Position numbers and translations under genes: made by a program. The notes under the pieces are model-generated. The model had not been told where the DNA came from. It saw only the letters and a program-made list of their open reading frames with translations, and did not search any database. A stretch of DNA of 64,000 nucleotides, taken from positions 14,421,867 to 14,485,866 of the forward strand of contig OZ025209.1 in the NCBI GenBank assembly GCA_964019055.1, read 5' to 3'. Shown here one piece after another: positions 35,382 through 46,200 of this stretch. Numbering within the stretch: the stretch's first letter is position 1; the number at the start of each line of letters is the position of its first letter. Origin of the DNA: Anthopleura xanthogrammica (Eukaryota; Cnidaria; Anthozoa; Actiniaria; Actiniidae).

Positions 35382-38300
35382 GGTCATCATCATCATCGAT
35401 CATCATCATCATCATCATCGATCATAATCATAATCGATCATCATCATCATCATCATCATCATTGCTGTCGTGGGACAAACGCTAACAAACTTTACGAATT
35501 CTTCGTTTGCACATGACGTCATAGCCGCCATGTTGGAAGAATTTGACACAAGATTTTCCAATTAATTCTTTTGTTATATCTTCCAACATGGCGGCCATGT
35601 CTTTTGTTATTTTGCTCCCTTGGGAATGATTTCAAACCAAGAATACTATTTTTCAGTGGATGGAGGCTTCACACAATGGACAGCTTGGTCCAAGTGTCCG
35701 GTGTCATGTGGTAGGACAGCACTAAGGTCACGTGAGAGATACTGCACCAATCCAGCACCAGCAAATGGAGGCAAAAATTGCGAAGGGCCTAGATTTCAGT
35801 TGAAGCTTTGCAAGATGAAAGAATGTCCTGGTAAGTAAATAAATTCTAGTTGATGCGAAAGTTATTCAATTAACGGGGTTTTATTTTTGAATAGATGGAA
35901 TTTGCCTAGCATCGTTCAGTTACTCAGTTATTACTTCACCCAGATTGCACACACGTGTTTCATAATGTCATATCATATATTTTTAAGTCCATGAAAAACC
36001 CGTCACAGTGTACAAATGCATACAAAGATAACATAGATTTATCAATAGTCCCCTTCAAAGTTCCTTGCGCCATCTTAATTGAAAGGTAGCCGTGCATGCC
36101 TTTGCATCGAAGCGAGACGCACCATGACCTTGCAATGATAGAGGCATGTGAATAATTGTCCAAGGTATTAAAAAAGGTCTTTATCATTGCAAGCTCGTCT
36201 TGCTTCGATGCAAAGGCACGGTTACATTTCAAGATGGCGCAGGGAACTGTGAAGGGGACTATACCTTCAGTGAAAACCATTGGAAGAAGTCAACAGTTTA
36301 TGAAATTTAGTAGAATGATTTGTATTTCAGTGGAAGGTGGTTATACGGAATGGTCTGGATGGAGTAAGTGTTCCAATAAATGCGGAACTGGAATGAAGCA
36401 CAGGTACAGATATTGTTCCAATCCAGCTCCAGTCAATGGCGGGAAAAGATGTTCTGGGAAACGAAAACAGGTAGTGAAGTGCCACGGGAAAATGTGTAAT
36501 GGTAAGTTAACGTATGTTTTTTTCAAATAAAAAAAACAAATAAGAAATTCTTTAGGGAGTTCAGGCTGCGGTTGTGGCGATTGGAGCAAAAGACGAGAAA
36601 AGGATAGGAGACGGAAGCAAGGGGAAAAATGAAAGGGGATCGATGATGACAGGGAGGGAGGGATGGAAGGAGCTGGAGTGACTGGTCTCAGGCTGGTATG
36701 CTCCCTTGTGCAAACTTTGGAAACAATTTGGATAACTTTTATACTTTTGTTAATTTAGGGTAGCGCGCCTTGTGCTAGCCTTCAATATATAGAGCGCTCA
36801 AAGGTCACAATATGTCAGAAGTAATAATATTCACTAGAGCTTTTATATTAAAACTGATGTCCGAGCTTCTGCTTATCAATCAAGAATCTTTTGACATGCC
36901 TCTTGCGCGCTCCAATCGCGCTTGAATCTTTCAATTTTTTTAATTTATTGATCCTTTAAATGTGTCTTTAGATCAAAATTCAGTGGTAGACATCGACCCT
37001 CAGACGGTGTGTGGATACGATCCATGTAGTGTAGCTAAATGTATCTCGATGCCTTACGCCACTTGTGTCAGTGACTTCAAGTGTAAGCCAGTCTTCTTCG
37101 ACTCAGAGGAAAAAAGAGTTGACTCGTGTAGAGGTAAATAATATCGAGTATTTCTTATAATAAAGCAATAAACATGCACCTGTACTGCATGGGTATAAAA
37201 TGATACGCACGGAGTGTAGAGCACGAGCAAAGTGAGCTTAAGGTGCGGGCACAAGGTGCAACATCGCGCGCAATATTGCTGAAGTAGGATCGTTTTCTAC
37301 TTCAGCAACATTGCGTGCAACAAATTGCGTCGTGTGACATGACTCGCAACATTGATTGCCTGCAAAATTGCGCGCAATGTTCACCTTGTGTCCGTAGCTT
37401 TAGGGATCCAAATTCCAAAGTTTAAGTTGTCTGGTGAAAAAAAAGCCTGTTATTGGTTACAAAAAATTACAAAATTACGTTACCCGCTAGTATTTATTTA
37501 TGACTTATCTTGCGCAATAATGTTTTCCATGTTGTAGAATATAGGTATAGTTCAAAGCTTCTTGCATCAAAAAGCTTGGATATACAAAAAGCGTGAACGT
37601 ATGTTATACGCACAAAAAGCTCGTCAAATCTACAATAATCGTTTCGCAAAGAATTACGTTACGCAAGAGCGGTAACTTTTAAGAAAAATTGGAAAGTGAA
37701 CTCTCGACTATTGATACATTGTATCCTATGGTTATATCTTTGTTATAGGTACTGAGCTTTACCTGACCATTAACCCTGATTCAGTCTGTCGGTTCGACCC
37801 GTGCAAGTACACCACCTGTATGACATCTACACCAGCAAAATGTGTTGTCAATACAAAATGTCAACCGGTTTTCCTGAACGCTTTTGGCAAGAGAATGAAC
37901 TGCAAAGGTAAGAGCTTCGGCACACGCTGGTAATGTTACGCGCAACTTTGTTAAGGAAAGTCTATCGTAGTCCTGAATTATAGCCAGCGTCAAATAGAAA
38001 ACTTGTATTCTGTTGGCTGAGAACATCACGTGATTACCAGCCACAATTTTTTTAAAGATATACGTTGGAGTAGTGTTCACACGTTGACGTTGTTGAGCGC
38101 AAGGTTGCTGAAGAAGATCTTAATCCTACTTCCACAACGTCGCGCGGAACAGTTGACCGTTTGTCTAAGCCTAAGAATGTCATTGCTTGTTTCGACCTTT
38201 TTTCTAACCTGGAATGTATGCTCTTACTTCTCACCTTATATAAGACATTTAAACTATTCTTTATCCCAAAGGAGTGTTCAAGGTTCCTGCCCGATACATC

Positions 38301-39676
38301 TGTGGTCACAATCCATGTAACAGCGCCATGTGCAAATCCGAGCCATCTGCACGCTGTCTGGTGGATCATGAATGCAAGCCTGTCTTCGTCAACATGGAGA
38401 AAAAATTGTACAAGCAATGCAGCGGTATGTGTATGAGATGGGATGGTCGGTTGCATGGTTTGTGGTATTGGTGTTTGGTTGGTTGATGGGATGGTTTGTG
38501 GGTTGGTTGTTTGGTTGATGGGATGGTTTGTGGGTTGGTTGTTTGGTTGGTGGATTTAATGGTTTGTGGGTAGGTTAGTTTGTTAGTGGATGGGATGGTT
38601 TGTGGGTAGGTTGATTGGTTAGTGGATGGGATGGTTTGTGGGTAGGTTGATTGGTTAGTGGATGGGATGGTTTGTTGGTAGGTTGTTTGTTTAGTGGATG
38701 GGATGGGTTGTTGGTAGGTTGTTTGGTTAGTTGATGGGATGGTTTGTGGGTAGGTTGTTTGGTTAGTGGATGGGATGGTTTGTGGGTAGGTTGTTTGTTT
38801 AGTGGATAGGATAGTTTTTTGGTTAGGTTGGTTGTTTGGTGGATGGGATGGTTTGTGGGTAGGGTGTTTAGTTGGTGGATGGGATGGTTTGTGGGTTGGT
38901 TGTTTGGTAAGTGGATGGGATGGTTTGTGGGTTGGTTGTTTGGTAAGTGGATGGGATGGTTTGTGGGTTGGTTGTTTGGTAAGTGGATGGGATGGTTTGT
39001 GGGTTGGTTGTTTGGTAAGTGGATGGGATGGTTTGTGGGTTGGTTGTTTGGTAAGTGGATGGGATGGTTTGTGGGTAGGTTGGTTTGTTGGTGGGATAAA
39101 TACTTGTCGTGGGGTGCCTGTTCGCTGTTAGTTGGTTTGTGTATGGATTGGTGGGTTAGTTGGTGGATATATGTTTTTTGGTTAGTCTGTGGATTGAATT
39201 GTCGCTTGTTTGGTGGGTAGTTTGGTTGGCTGGTTGGTTGGTTAGGTTTTCTTTTACATTTTGGTTTTCCTTTCCTTCTCTCTTTCTTTTCATCTTTCTG
39301 TCCTTCGGTCTTTCACTCATTTTACACTTCGTCTTCTGTTACTCTAATATAACTATAAAATTCCCCCTGAGAAAATCTGTCTTCGAGAAAATCTATCTTC
39401 TTATCGACTACTTTGGCTTTCATCTTAGAGCGAGGGCAAATTGTAAAGGGACATCCTCACACTATGGACGACGACGGAGATGACACTGACAATGACGATG
39501 GTGATGATGACCCTCTCCGCCAGCTGATGAAACGAAAAAAGATGAAGAATAAAGAACAAGAAAGCGATGAAAATGAGGAAATAGAGAACAAAGAAGACGG
39601 GGAAGAACAAGATGAAAATATGGCTGAAAAGAAATCGAAAATTAAAATACCAGCACGATTTATAGGAAAAAGATAA
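32789..39676 (+). CDS. secreted protein with 2 TSP1 and 3 C6 modules (tandem relative of the large gene)
   Basis: Nine exons: 32789-32906, 33729-33788, 34773-34982, 35657-35830, 36331-36501, 36972-37133, 37749-37907, 38272-38424 and 39429-39676. All introns are GT-AG and phase 1, totalling 1,455 bases or 484 residues. The ATG at 32789 (A at -3, G at +4) starts a signal peptide with a hydrophobic core F-L-T-V-F-V-L-V-L-L ending near G-S-S-A-E; Met-6 is an alternative start. Residues 40-129 are a short basic segment and a Pro/Ser/Gly/Gln-rich linker. TSP1 modules lie at 130-187 and 188-244, C6 modules at 245-402, and an acidic then basic tail at 403-484. TSP1 module 1 is closest to module 9 of the upstream gene (shared S-R-E-R-Y-C-T and P-A-N-G-G-K). 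No membrane anchor is seen. Same orientation and order as the gene ending 3.8 kb upstream, so a tandem duplication with later gain or loss of TSP1 exons is likely. Confidence 0.85.
33196..33335 (-). mobile_element. SINE fragment in intron 1 of the second gene
   Basis: On the minus strand a B-box-like GCGGGTTCGAATCCC is followed by a GGGTTTTTCTCCGGGTTCTC core shared with the SINE at 4753-5020. The head before the B box is poorly preserved. Confidence 0.6.
34452..34526. repeat. short hairpin
   Basis: ACCCAGACCCTTCTCAGCT pairs with AGCTGAGAAGGGTCTGGGT around a 12-base loop, in an intron. It is an almost perfect 19-base stem and is probably a small foldback element. Confidence 0.75.
35012..35155. 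repeat. inverted-repeat element in intron 3
   Basis: TATAAGGCAATGTTACA pairs with TGTAACATTGCCTATAAG, with inner GACTTCAGA/TCTGAAGTC pairs. MITE-like. Confidence 0.65.
35220..35462. repeat. (ATC)n microsatellite in intron 3
   Basis: Over 70 units of CAT/ATC with occasional CGT and GATCAT interruptions. The poly-Ser, poly-His and poly-Ile frames here are artefacts. It lies upstream of the first TSP1 exon of the second gene. Confidence 0.95.
35515..35604. repeat. hairpin with GCCGCCATGTTGGAAGA arms
   Basis: AGCCGCCATGTTGGAAGA and TCTTCCAACATGGCGGC form the ends of a 90-base inverted repeat just before TSP1 exon 4. Confidence 0.7.
35657..36501 (+). other. TSP1 modules 1 and 2 of the second gene
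   Basis: Exons 35657-35830 and 36331-36501, each phase 1-1. Module 1 has W-T-A-W-S-K-C and C-P-V-S-C-G. Module 2 has W-S-G-W-S-K-C with C-S-N-K-C-G, so the fucose-accepting Ser/Thr is lost in module 2. Both have six cysteines and the N-G-G-K block. A MITE sits in the intron between them. Confidence 0.9.
36045..36263. mobile_element. MITE family A, complete copy
   Basis: Ends ATAGTCCCCTTCAAAG and CTGTGAAGGGGACTAT, with internal arms GGTAGCCGTG, TTTGCATCGAAGCGAGACG and complements. It is about 219 bp long and is the most complete of three copies in the window, all in introns of the TSP1 genes. Confidence 0.85.
36972..38424 (+). other. three C6 modules of the second gene (36972-37133, 37749-37907, 38272-38424)
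   Basis: Same six-cysteine unit and spacing as in the upstream gene. The leaders match by position: exon 36972 (V-D-I-D-P-Q-T-V-C) resembles exon 27040 (L-I-D-A-N-P-E-S-L-C), and exon 38272 (G-V-F-K-V-P) resembles exon 28139 (G-L-L-K-V-P). All three keep C-x-P-V-F. The second copy has Arg in place of Gly after the first cysteine. Confidence 0.8.
37238..37405. repeat. inverted-repeat element rich in GCGCGCAAT
   Basis: GGCACAAGGTGCAACATCGC and GCGCAATGTTCACCTTGTG are the outer arms; CTGAAGTAG/CTACTTCAG is an inner pair. It is MITE-like and lies between the first two C6 exons. Confidence 0.65.
38440..39105. repeat. 36-bp minisatellite in the last intron of the second gene
   Basis: About 17 imperfect tandem copies of GATGGGATGGTTTGTGGG plus TTGGTTGTTTGGTAAGTG. 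The last five copies are nearly identical at exactly 36 bases. Long Trp/Gly/Val frames here are artefacts. It starts within 20 bases of the donor at 38425. Confidence 0.93.
39429..39676 (+). other. last exon of the second gene: acidic then basic tail
   Basis: Encodes residues 403-484 with no cysteine. A poly-acidic part (M-D-D-D-G-D-D-T-D-N-D-D-G-D-D-D) is followed by a Lys/Glu-rich, probably helical or coiled segment, then the end K-I-P-A-R-F-I-G-K-R. The position matches the tail exon of the upstream gene, but the charge pattern differs. Confidence 0.8.
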
Positions 39677-39794
39677 CACAATGAAAAATATTCTTTAATG
39701 AAATTGTGATAAACAATAATAGAAAAACATGGAAAAGAGGTTCACGAAGAATACACGAAGGAATAAGAAAAGAAATGAATGAAAGAATAGATAA

Positions 39795-40014
39795 ATGGAT
39801 GGATGGATGGATGGATGAATGAAAGAAAGATAGAAATAAAGAAAGAATTAATTAAAGAATAGATAAATGGCAGGATCGATGAATGAATGAATGAATGAAT
39901 GAATGAATGAATTGATTAATTAATTAATTAATTAATTAATTAATTAATTAATTAATTAATGAAAGATAGAAAGAATAAATGAATGGATGGATGGATAGAT
40001 GAATGAATGAATGA
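39795..40014. repeat. GATG/GAAT/TAAT microsatellite in the 3' UTR
   Basis: Runs of GATG, GAAT and a (TTAA)-like TAAT stretch at 39913-39960 within the presumed 3' UTR of the second TSP1 gene. Confidence 0.9.
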
Positions 40015-40096
40015 AATAATGAAACACCTACATAAAAAGAAAAAGAGAAAGGAAACTACTCATACAGCATGCTTTTGATTAAAGAAAAGTATTTTC

Positions 40097-40102
40097 AATA
40101 AA
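40097..40102 (+). promoter_or_regulatory. polyadenylation signal AATAAA of the second TSP1 gene
   Basis: AATAAA lies 421 bases after the stop. The satellite array begins about 155 bases further on. Confidence 0.5.
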
Positions 40103-40257
40103 GAACTTGTTCTCTTATTTCCTCTCCCTTCCCATCATAAAACTGTAGCAAACTATTCCCTCTTTTCTTTTCAACTAAGCTGTATAATATATAACTTTTT
40201 TGTGCCTATAATTTTGTTAGAAATATCATTCACTTCATCACCAAAGAATTAAACCAT

Positions 40258-43200
40258 ATACTATAGCCCATGGTTTTGATCAATTTTGACCCATTTTCAC
40301 ACCTTTTTGGATGATATGGATAATTTATGAGGGGTTAAAAATACGTCATTTTTGGCCATTTTCGAACAAAAAGCATGGACTTTAGCCCATGGTTTTGATC
40401 GATTTTGACTCATTTTCACACCTTTTTGGATGATACGAATAATTTATGAAGGGTTAAAAATACGTCATTTTTGGCCATTTTCGAAAAAAAGGCATGGACT
40501 ATAGCCCATGGTTTTGATCGATTTTGACCCATTTTCACACCTTTTTGGATGATATGGATAATTTATGAAGGGTTAAAAATACGTCATTTTCGGCCATTTT
40601 CGAAAAAAAGGCATGGACTATAGCCCATGGTTTTGATCGATTTTGACCCATTTTCACACCTTTTTGGATGATATGGATAATTTATGAAGGGTTAAAAATA
40701 CGTCATTTTCGGCCATTTTCGAAAAACAGGCATGGACTATAGCCCATGGTTTTGATCGATTTTGACCCATTTTCACACCTTTTGGGATGATATGGATAAT
40801 TTATGAAGGGTTAAAAATACGTCATTTTCGGCCATTTTCGAACAAAAAGCATGGACTATAACCCATGGTTTTGATCGATTTTGACCCATTTTCACACCTT
40901 TTTGGATGATACGAATAATTTATGAAGGGTTAAAAATACGTCATTTTCGGCCATTTTCGAACAAAAAGCATGGACTATAGCCCATGGTTTTGATCAATTT
41001 TGACCCATTTTGACACCTTTTTGGATAATACGAATAATTTATGAAGGGTGAAAAATAGGTCATTTTTGGCCATTTTCGAACAAAAAGCATGGACTATAGC
41101 CCATGGTTTTGATCGATTTTGACTCATTTTGACACCTTTTTGGATGATACGAATAATTTATGAAGGGTGAAAAATAGGTCATTTTTGGCCATTTTCGAAC
41201 AAAAAGCATGGACTATAACCCATGGTTTTGATCCATTTTGATCGATTTTCACACCTTTTGGGATGATATGGATAATTTATGAAGGGTTAAAAATACGTCA
41301 TTTTTGGCCATTTTCGAACAAAAAGCATGGACTTTAGCCCATGGTTTTGATCGATTTTGACTCATTTTCACACCTTTTTGGATGATACGAATAATTTATG
41401 AAGGGTGAAAAATAGGTCATTTTTGGCCATTTTCGAACAAAAAGCATGGACTATAGCCCATGGTTTTGATCGATTTTGGCCCATTTTCACACCTTTTTGG
41501 ATGATATGGATATTTATGAAGGGTTAAAAAAACGTCATTTTCGGCCAATTTTCGAAAAAAAGGCATGGACTATAGCCCATGGTTTTGATCGATTTTGACC
41601 CATTTTCACACCTTTTTGGATGATACGAATAATTTATGAAGGGTGAAAAATAGGTCATTTTTGGCCATTTTCGAACAAAAAGCATGGACTATAACCCATG
41701 GTTTTGATCCATTTTGACCGATTTTCACACCTTTTGGGATGATATGGATAATTTATGAAGGGTTAAAAATACGTCATTTTTGGCCATTTTCGAACAAAAA
41801 GCATGGACTATAGCCCATGGTTTTGATCGATTTTGACTCATTTTCACACCTTTTTGGATGATACGAATAATTTATGAAGGGTGAAAAATAGGTCATTTTC
41901 GGCCATTTTCGAACAAAAAGCATGGACTATAGCCCATGGTTTTGATCGATTTTGACCCATTTTCACACCTTTTGGGATGATATGGATAATTTATGAAGGG
42001 TTAAAAATACGTCATTTTCGGCCATTTTCGAAAAAAAGGCATGGACTATAGCCCATGGTTTTGATCGATTTTGACCCATTTTCACACCTTTTGGGATGAT
42101 ATGGATAATTTATGAAGGGTGAAAAATACGTCATTTTCGGCCATTTTCGAACAAAAAGCATGGACTATAGCCCATGGTTTTGATCGATTTTGACCCATTT
42201 TCACACCTTTTGGGATGATATGGATAATTTATGAAGGGTTAAAAATACGTCATTTTTGGCCATTTTCGAACAAAAAGCATGGACTATAACCCATGGTTTT
42301 GATCCATTTTGACCGATTTTCACACCTTTTGGGATGATATGGATAATTTATGAAGGGTTAAAAATACGTCATTTTTGGCCATTTTCGAACAAAAAGCATG
42401 GACTATAGCCCATGGTTTTGATCGATTTTGACTCATTTTCACACCTTTTTGGATGATACGAATAATTTATGAAGGGTGAAAAATAGGTCATTTTCGGCCA
42501 TTTTCGAACAAAAAGCATGGACTATAGCCCATGGTTTTGATCGATTTTGACCCATTTTCACACCTTTTGGGATGATATGGATAATTTATGAAGGGTTAAA
42601 AATACGTCATTTTCGGCCATTTTCGAAAAAAAGGCATGGACTATAGCCCATGGTTTTGATCGATTTTGACCCATTTTCACACCTTTTGGGATGATATGGA
42701 TAATTTATGAAGGGTTAAAAATACGTCATTTTCGGCCATTTTCGAAAAAAAGGCATGGACTATAGCCCATGGTTTTGATCGATTTTGACCCATTTTCACA
42801 CCTTTTTGGATAATACGAATAATTTATGAAGGGTGAAAAATAGGTCATTTTCGGCCATTTTCGAACAAAAAGCATGGACTATAGCCCATGGTTTAGATCG
42901 ATTTTGACCCATTTTCACACCTTTTGGGATGATATGGATAATTTATGAAGGGTGAAAAATACGTCATTTTCGGCCATTTTCGAACAAAAAGCATGGACTA
43001 TAGCCCATGGTTTTGATCGATTTTGACCCATTTTCACACCTTTTGGGATGATATGGATAATTTATGAAGGGTTAAAAATACGTCATTTTTGGCCATTTTC
43101 GAACAAAAAGCATGGACTATAACCCATGGTTTTGATCCATTTTGACCGATTTTCACACCTTTTGGGATGATATGGATAATTTATGAAGGGTTAAAAATAC

Positions 43201-46200
43201 GTCATTTTTGGCCATTTTCGAACAAAAAGCATGGACTATAGCCCATGGTTTTGATCGATTTTGACTCATTTTCACACCTTTTTGGATGATACGAATAATT
43301 TATGAAGGGTGAAAAATAGGTCATTTTCGGCCATTTTCGAACAAAAAGCATGGACTATAGCCCATGGTTTTGATCGATTTTGACCCATTTTGACACCTTT
43401 TGGGATGATATGGATAATTTATGAAGGGTTAAAAATACGTCATTTTCGGCCATTTTCGAAAAAAAGGCATGGACTATAGCCCATGGTTTTGATCGATTTT
43501 GACCCATTTTCACACCTTTTGGGATGATATGGATAATTTATGAAGGGTGAAAAATAGGTCATTTTTGGCCATTTTCGAACAAAAAGCATGGACTATAACC
43601 CATGGTTTTGATCCATTTTGACCCATTTTCACACCTTTTGGGATGATATGGATAATTTATGAAGGGTTAAAAATACGTCATTTTTGGCCATTTTCGAACA
43701 AAAAGCATGGACTTTAGCCCATGGTTTTGATCGATTTTGACTCATTTTCACACCTTTTTGGATGATACGAATAATTTATGAAGGGTGAAAAATAGGTCAT
43801 TTTCGGCCATTTTCGAACAAAAAGCATGGACTATAGCCCATGGTTTTGATCGATTTTGACCCATTTTCACACCTTTTGGGATGATATGGATAATTTATGA
43901 AGGGTTAAAAATACGTCATTTTCGGCCATTTTCGAAAAAAAGGCATGGACTATAGCCCATGGTTTTGATCGATTTTGACCCATTTTCACACCTTTTGGGA
44001 TGATATGGATAATTTATGAAGGGTGAAAAATACGTCATTTTCGGCCATTTTCGAACAAAAAGCATGGACTATAGCCCATGGTTTTGATCGATTTTGACCC
44101 ATTTTCACACCTTTTGGGATGATATGGATAATTTATGAAGGGTTAAAAATACGTCATTTTTGGCCATTTTCGAACAAAAAGCATGGACTATAACCCATGG
44201 TTTTGATCCATTTTGACCGATTTTCACACCTTTTGGGATGATATGGATAATTTATGAAGGGTTAAAAATACGTCATTTTTGGCCATTTTCGAACAAAAAG
44301 CATGGACTATAGCCCATGGTTTTGATCGATTTTGACTCATTTTCACACCTTTTTGGATGATACGAATAATTTATGAAGGGTGAAAAATAGGTCATTTTCG
44401 GCCATTTTCGAACAAAAAGCATGGACTATAGCCCATGGTTTTGATCGATTTTGACCCATTTTCACACCTTTTGGGATGATATGGATAATTTATGAAGGGT
44501 TAAAAATACGTCATTTTCGGCCATTTTCGAAAAAAAGGCATGGACTATAGCCCATGGTTTTGATCGATTTTGACCCATTTTCACACCTTTTGGGATGATA
44601 TGGATAATTTATGAAGGGTTAAAAATACGTCATTTTCGGCCATTTTCGAAAAAAAGGCATGGACTATAGCCCATGGTTTTGATCGATTTTGACCCATTTT
44701 CACACCTTTTTGGATAATACGAATAATTTATGAAGGGTGAAAAATAGGTCATTTTCGGCCATTTTCGAACAAAAAGCATGGACTATAGCCCATGGTTTAG
44801 ATCGATTTTGACCCATTTTCACACCTTTTGGGATGATATGGATAATTTATGAAGGGTGAAAAATACGTCATTTTCGGCCATTTTCGAACAAAAAGCATGG
44901 ACTATAGCCCATGGTTTTGATCGATTTTGACCCATTTTCACACCTTTTGGGATGATATGGATAATTTATGAAGGGTTAAAAATACGTCATTTTTGGCCAT
45001 TTTCGAACAAAAAGCATGGACTATAACCCATGGTTTTGATCCATTTTGACCGATTTTCACACCTTTTGGGATGATATGGATAATTTATGAAGGGTTAAAA
45101 ATACGTCATTTTTGGCCATTTTCGAACAAAAAGCATGGACTATAGCCCATGGTTTTGATCGATTTTGACTCATTTTCACACCTTTTTGGATGATACGAAT
45201 AATTTATGAAGGGTGAAAAATAGGTCATTTTCGGCCATTTTCGAACAAAAAGCATGGACTATAGCCCATGGTTTTGATCGATTTTGACCCATTTTGACAC
45301 CTTTTGGGATGATATGGATAATTTATGAAGGGTTAAAAATACGTCATTTTCGGCCATTTTCGAAAAAAAGGCATGGACTATAGCCCATGGTTTTGATCGA
45401 TTTTGACCCATTTTCACACCTTTTGGGATGATATGGATAATTTATGAAGGGTGAAAAATACGTCATTTTTGGCCATTTTCGAACAAAAAGCATGGACTAT
45501 AACCCATGGTTTTGATCCATTTTGACCCATTTTCACACCTTTTGGGATGATATGGATAATTTATGAAGGGTTAAAAATACGTCATTTTTGGCCATTTTCG
45601 AACAAAAAGCATGGACTTTAGCCCATGGTTTTGATCGATTTTGACTCATTTTCACACCTTTTTGGATGATACGAATAATTTATGAAGGGTGAAAAATAGG
45701 TCATTTTCGGCCATTTTCGAACAAAAAGCATGGACTATAGCCCATGGTTTTGATCGATTTTGACCCATTTTCACACCTTTTGGGATGATATGGATAATTT
45801 ATGAAGGGTTAAAAATACGTCATTTTCGGCCATTTTCGAAAAAAAGGCATGGACTATAGCCCATGGTTTTGATCGATTTTGACCCATTTTCACACCTTTT
45901 GGGATGATATGGATAATTTATGAAGGGTGAAAAATACGTCATTTTCGGCCATTTTCGAACAAAAAGCATGGACTATACCCCATGGTTTTGATCGATTTTG
46001 ACCCATTTTCACACCTTTTGGGATGATATGGATAATTTATGAAGGGTTAAAAATACGTCATTTTTGGCCATTTTCGAACAAAAAGCATGGACTATAGCCC
46101 ATGGTTTTGATCGATTTTGACCCATTTTCACACCTTTTGGGATGATACGAATAATTTATGAAGGGTGAAAAATACGTCATTTTCGGCCATTTTCGAACAA

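Noticed and set aside
38802..39220. Trp/Gly/Val-rich frames of 109 and 133 codons
   Set aside because: Artefacts of the 36-bp minisatellite in the last intron of the second TSP1 gene.
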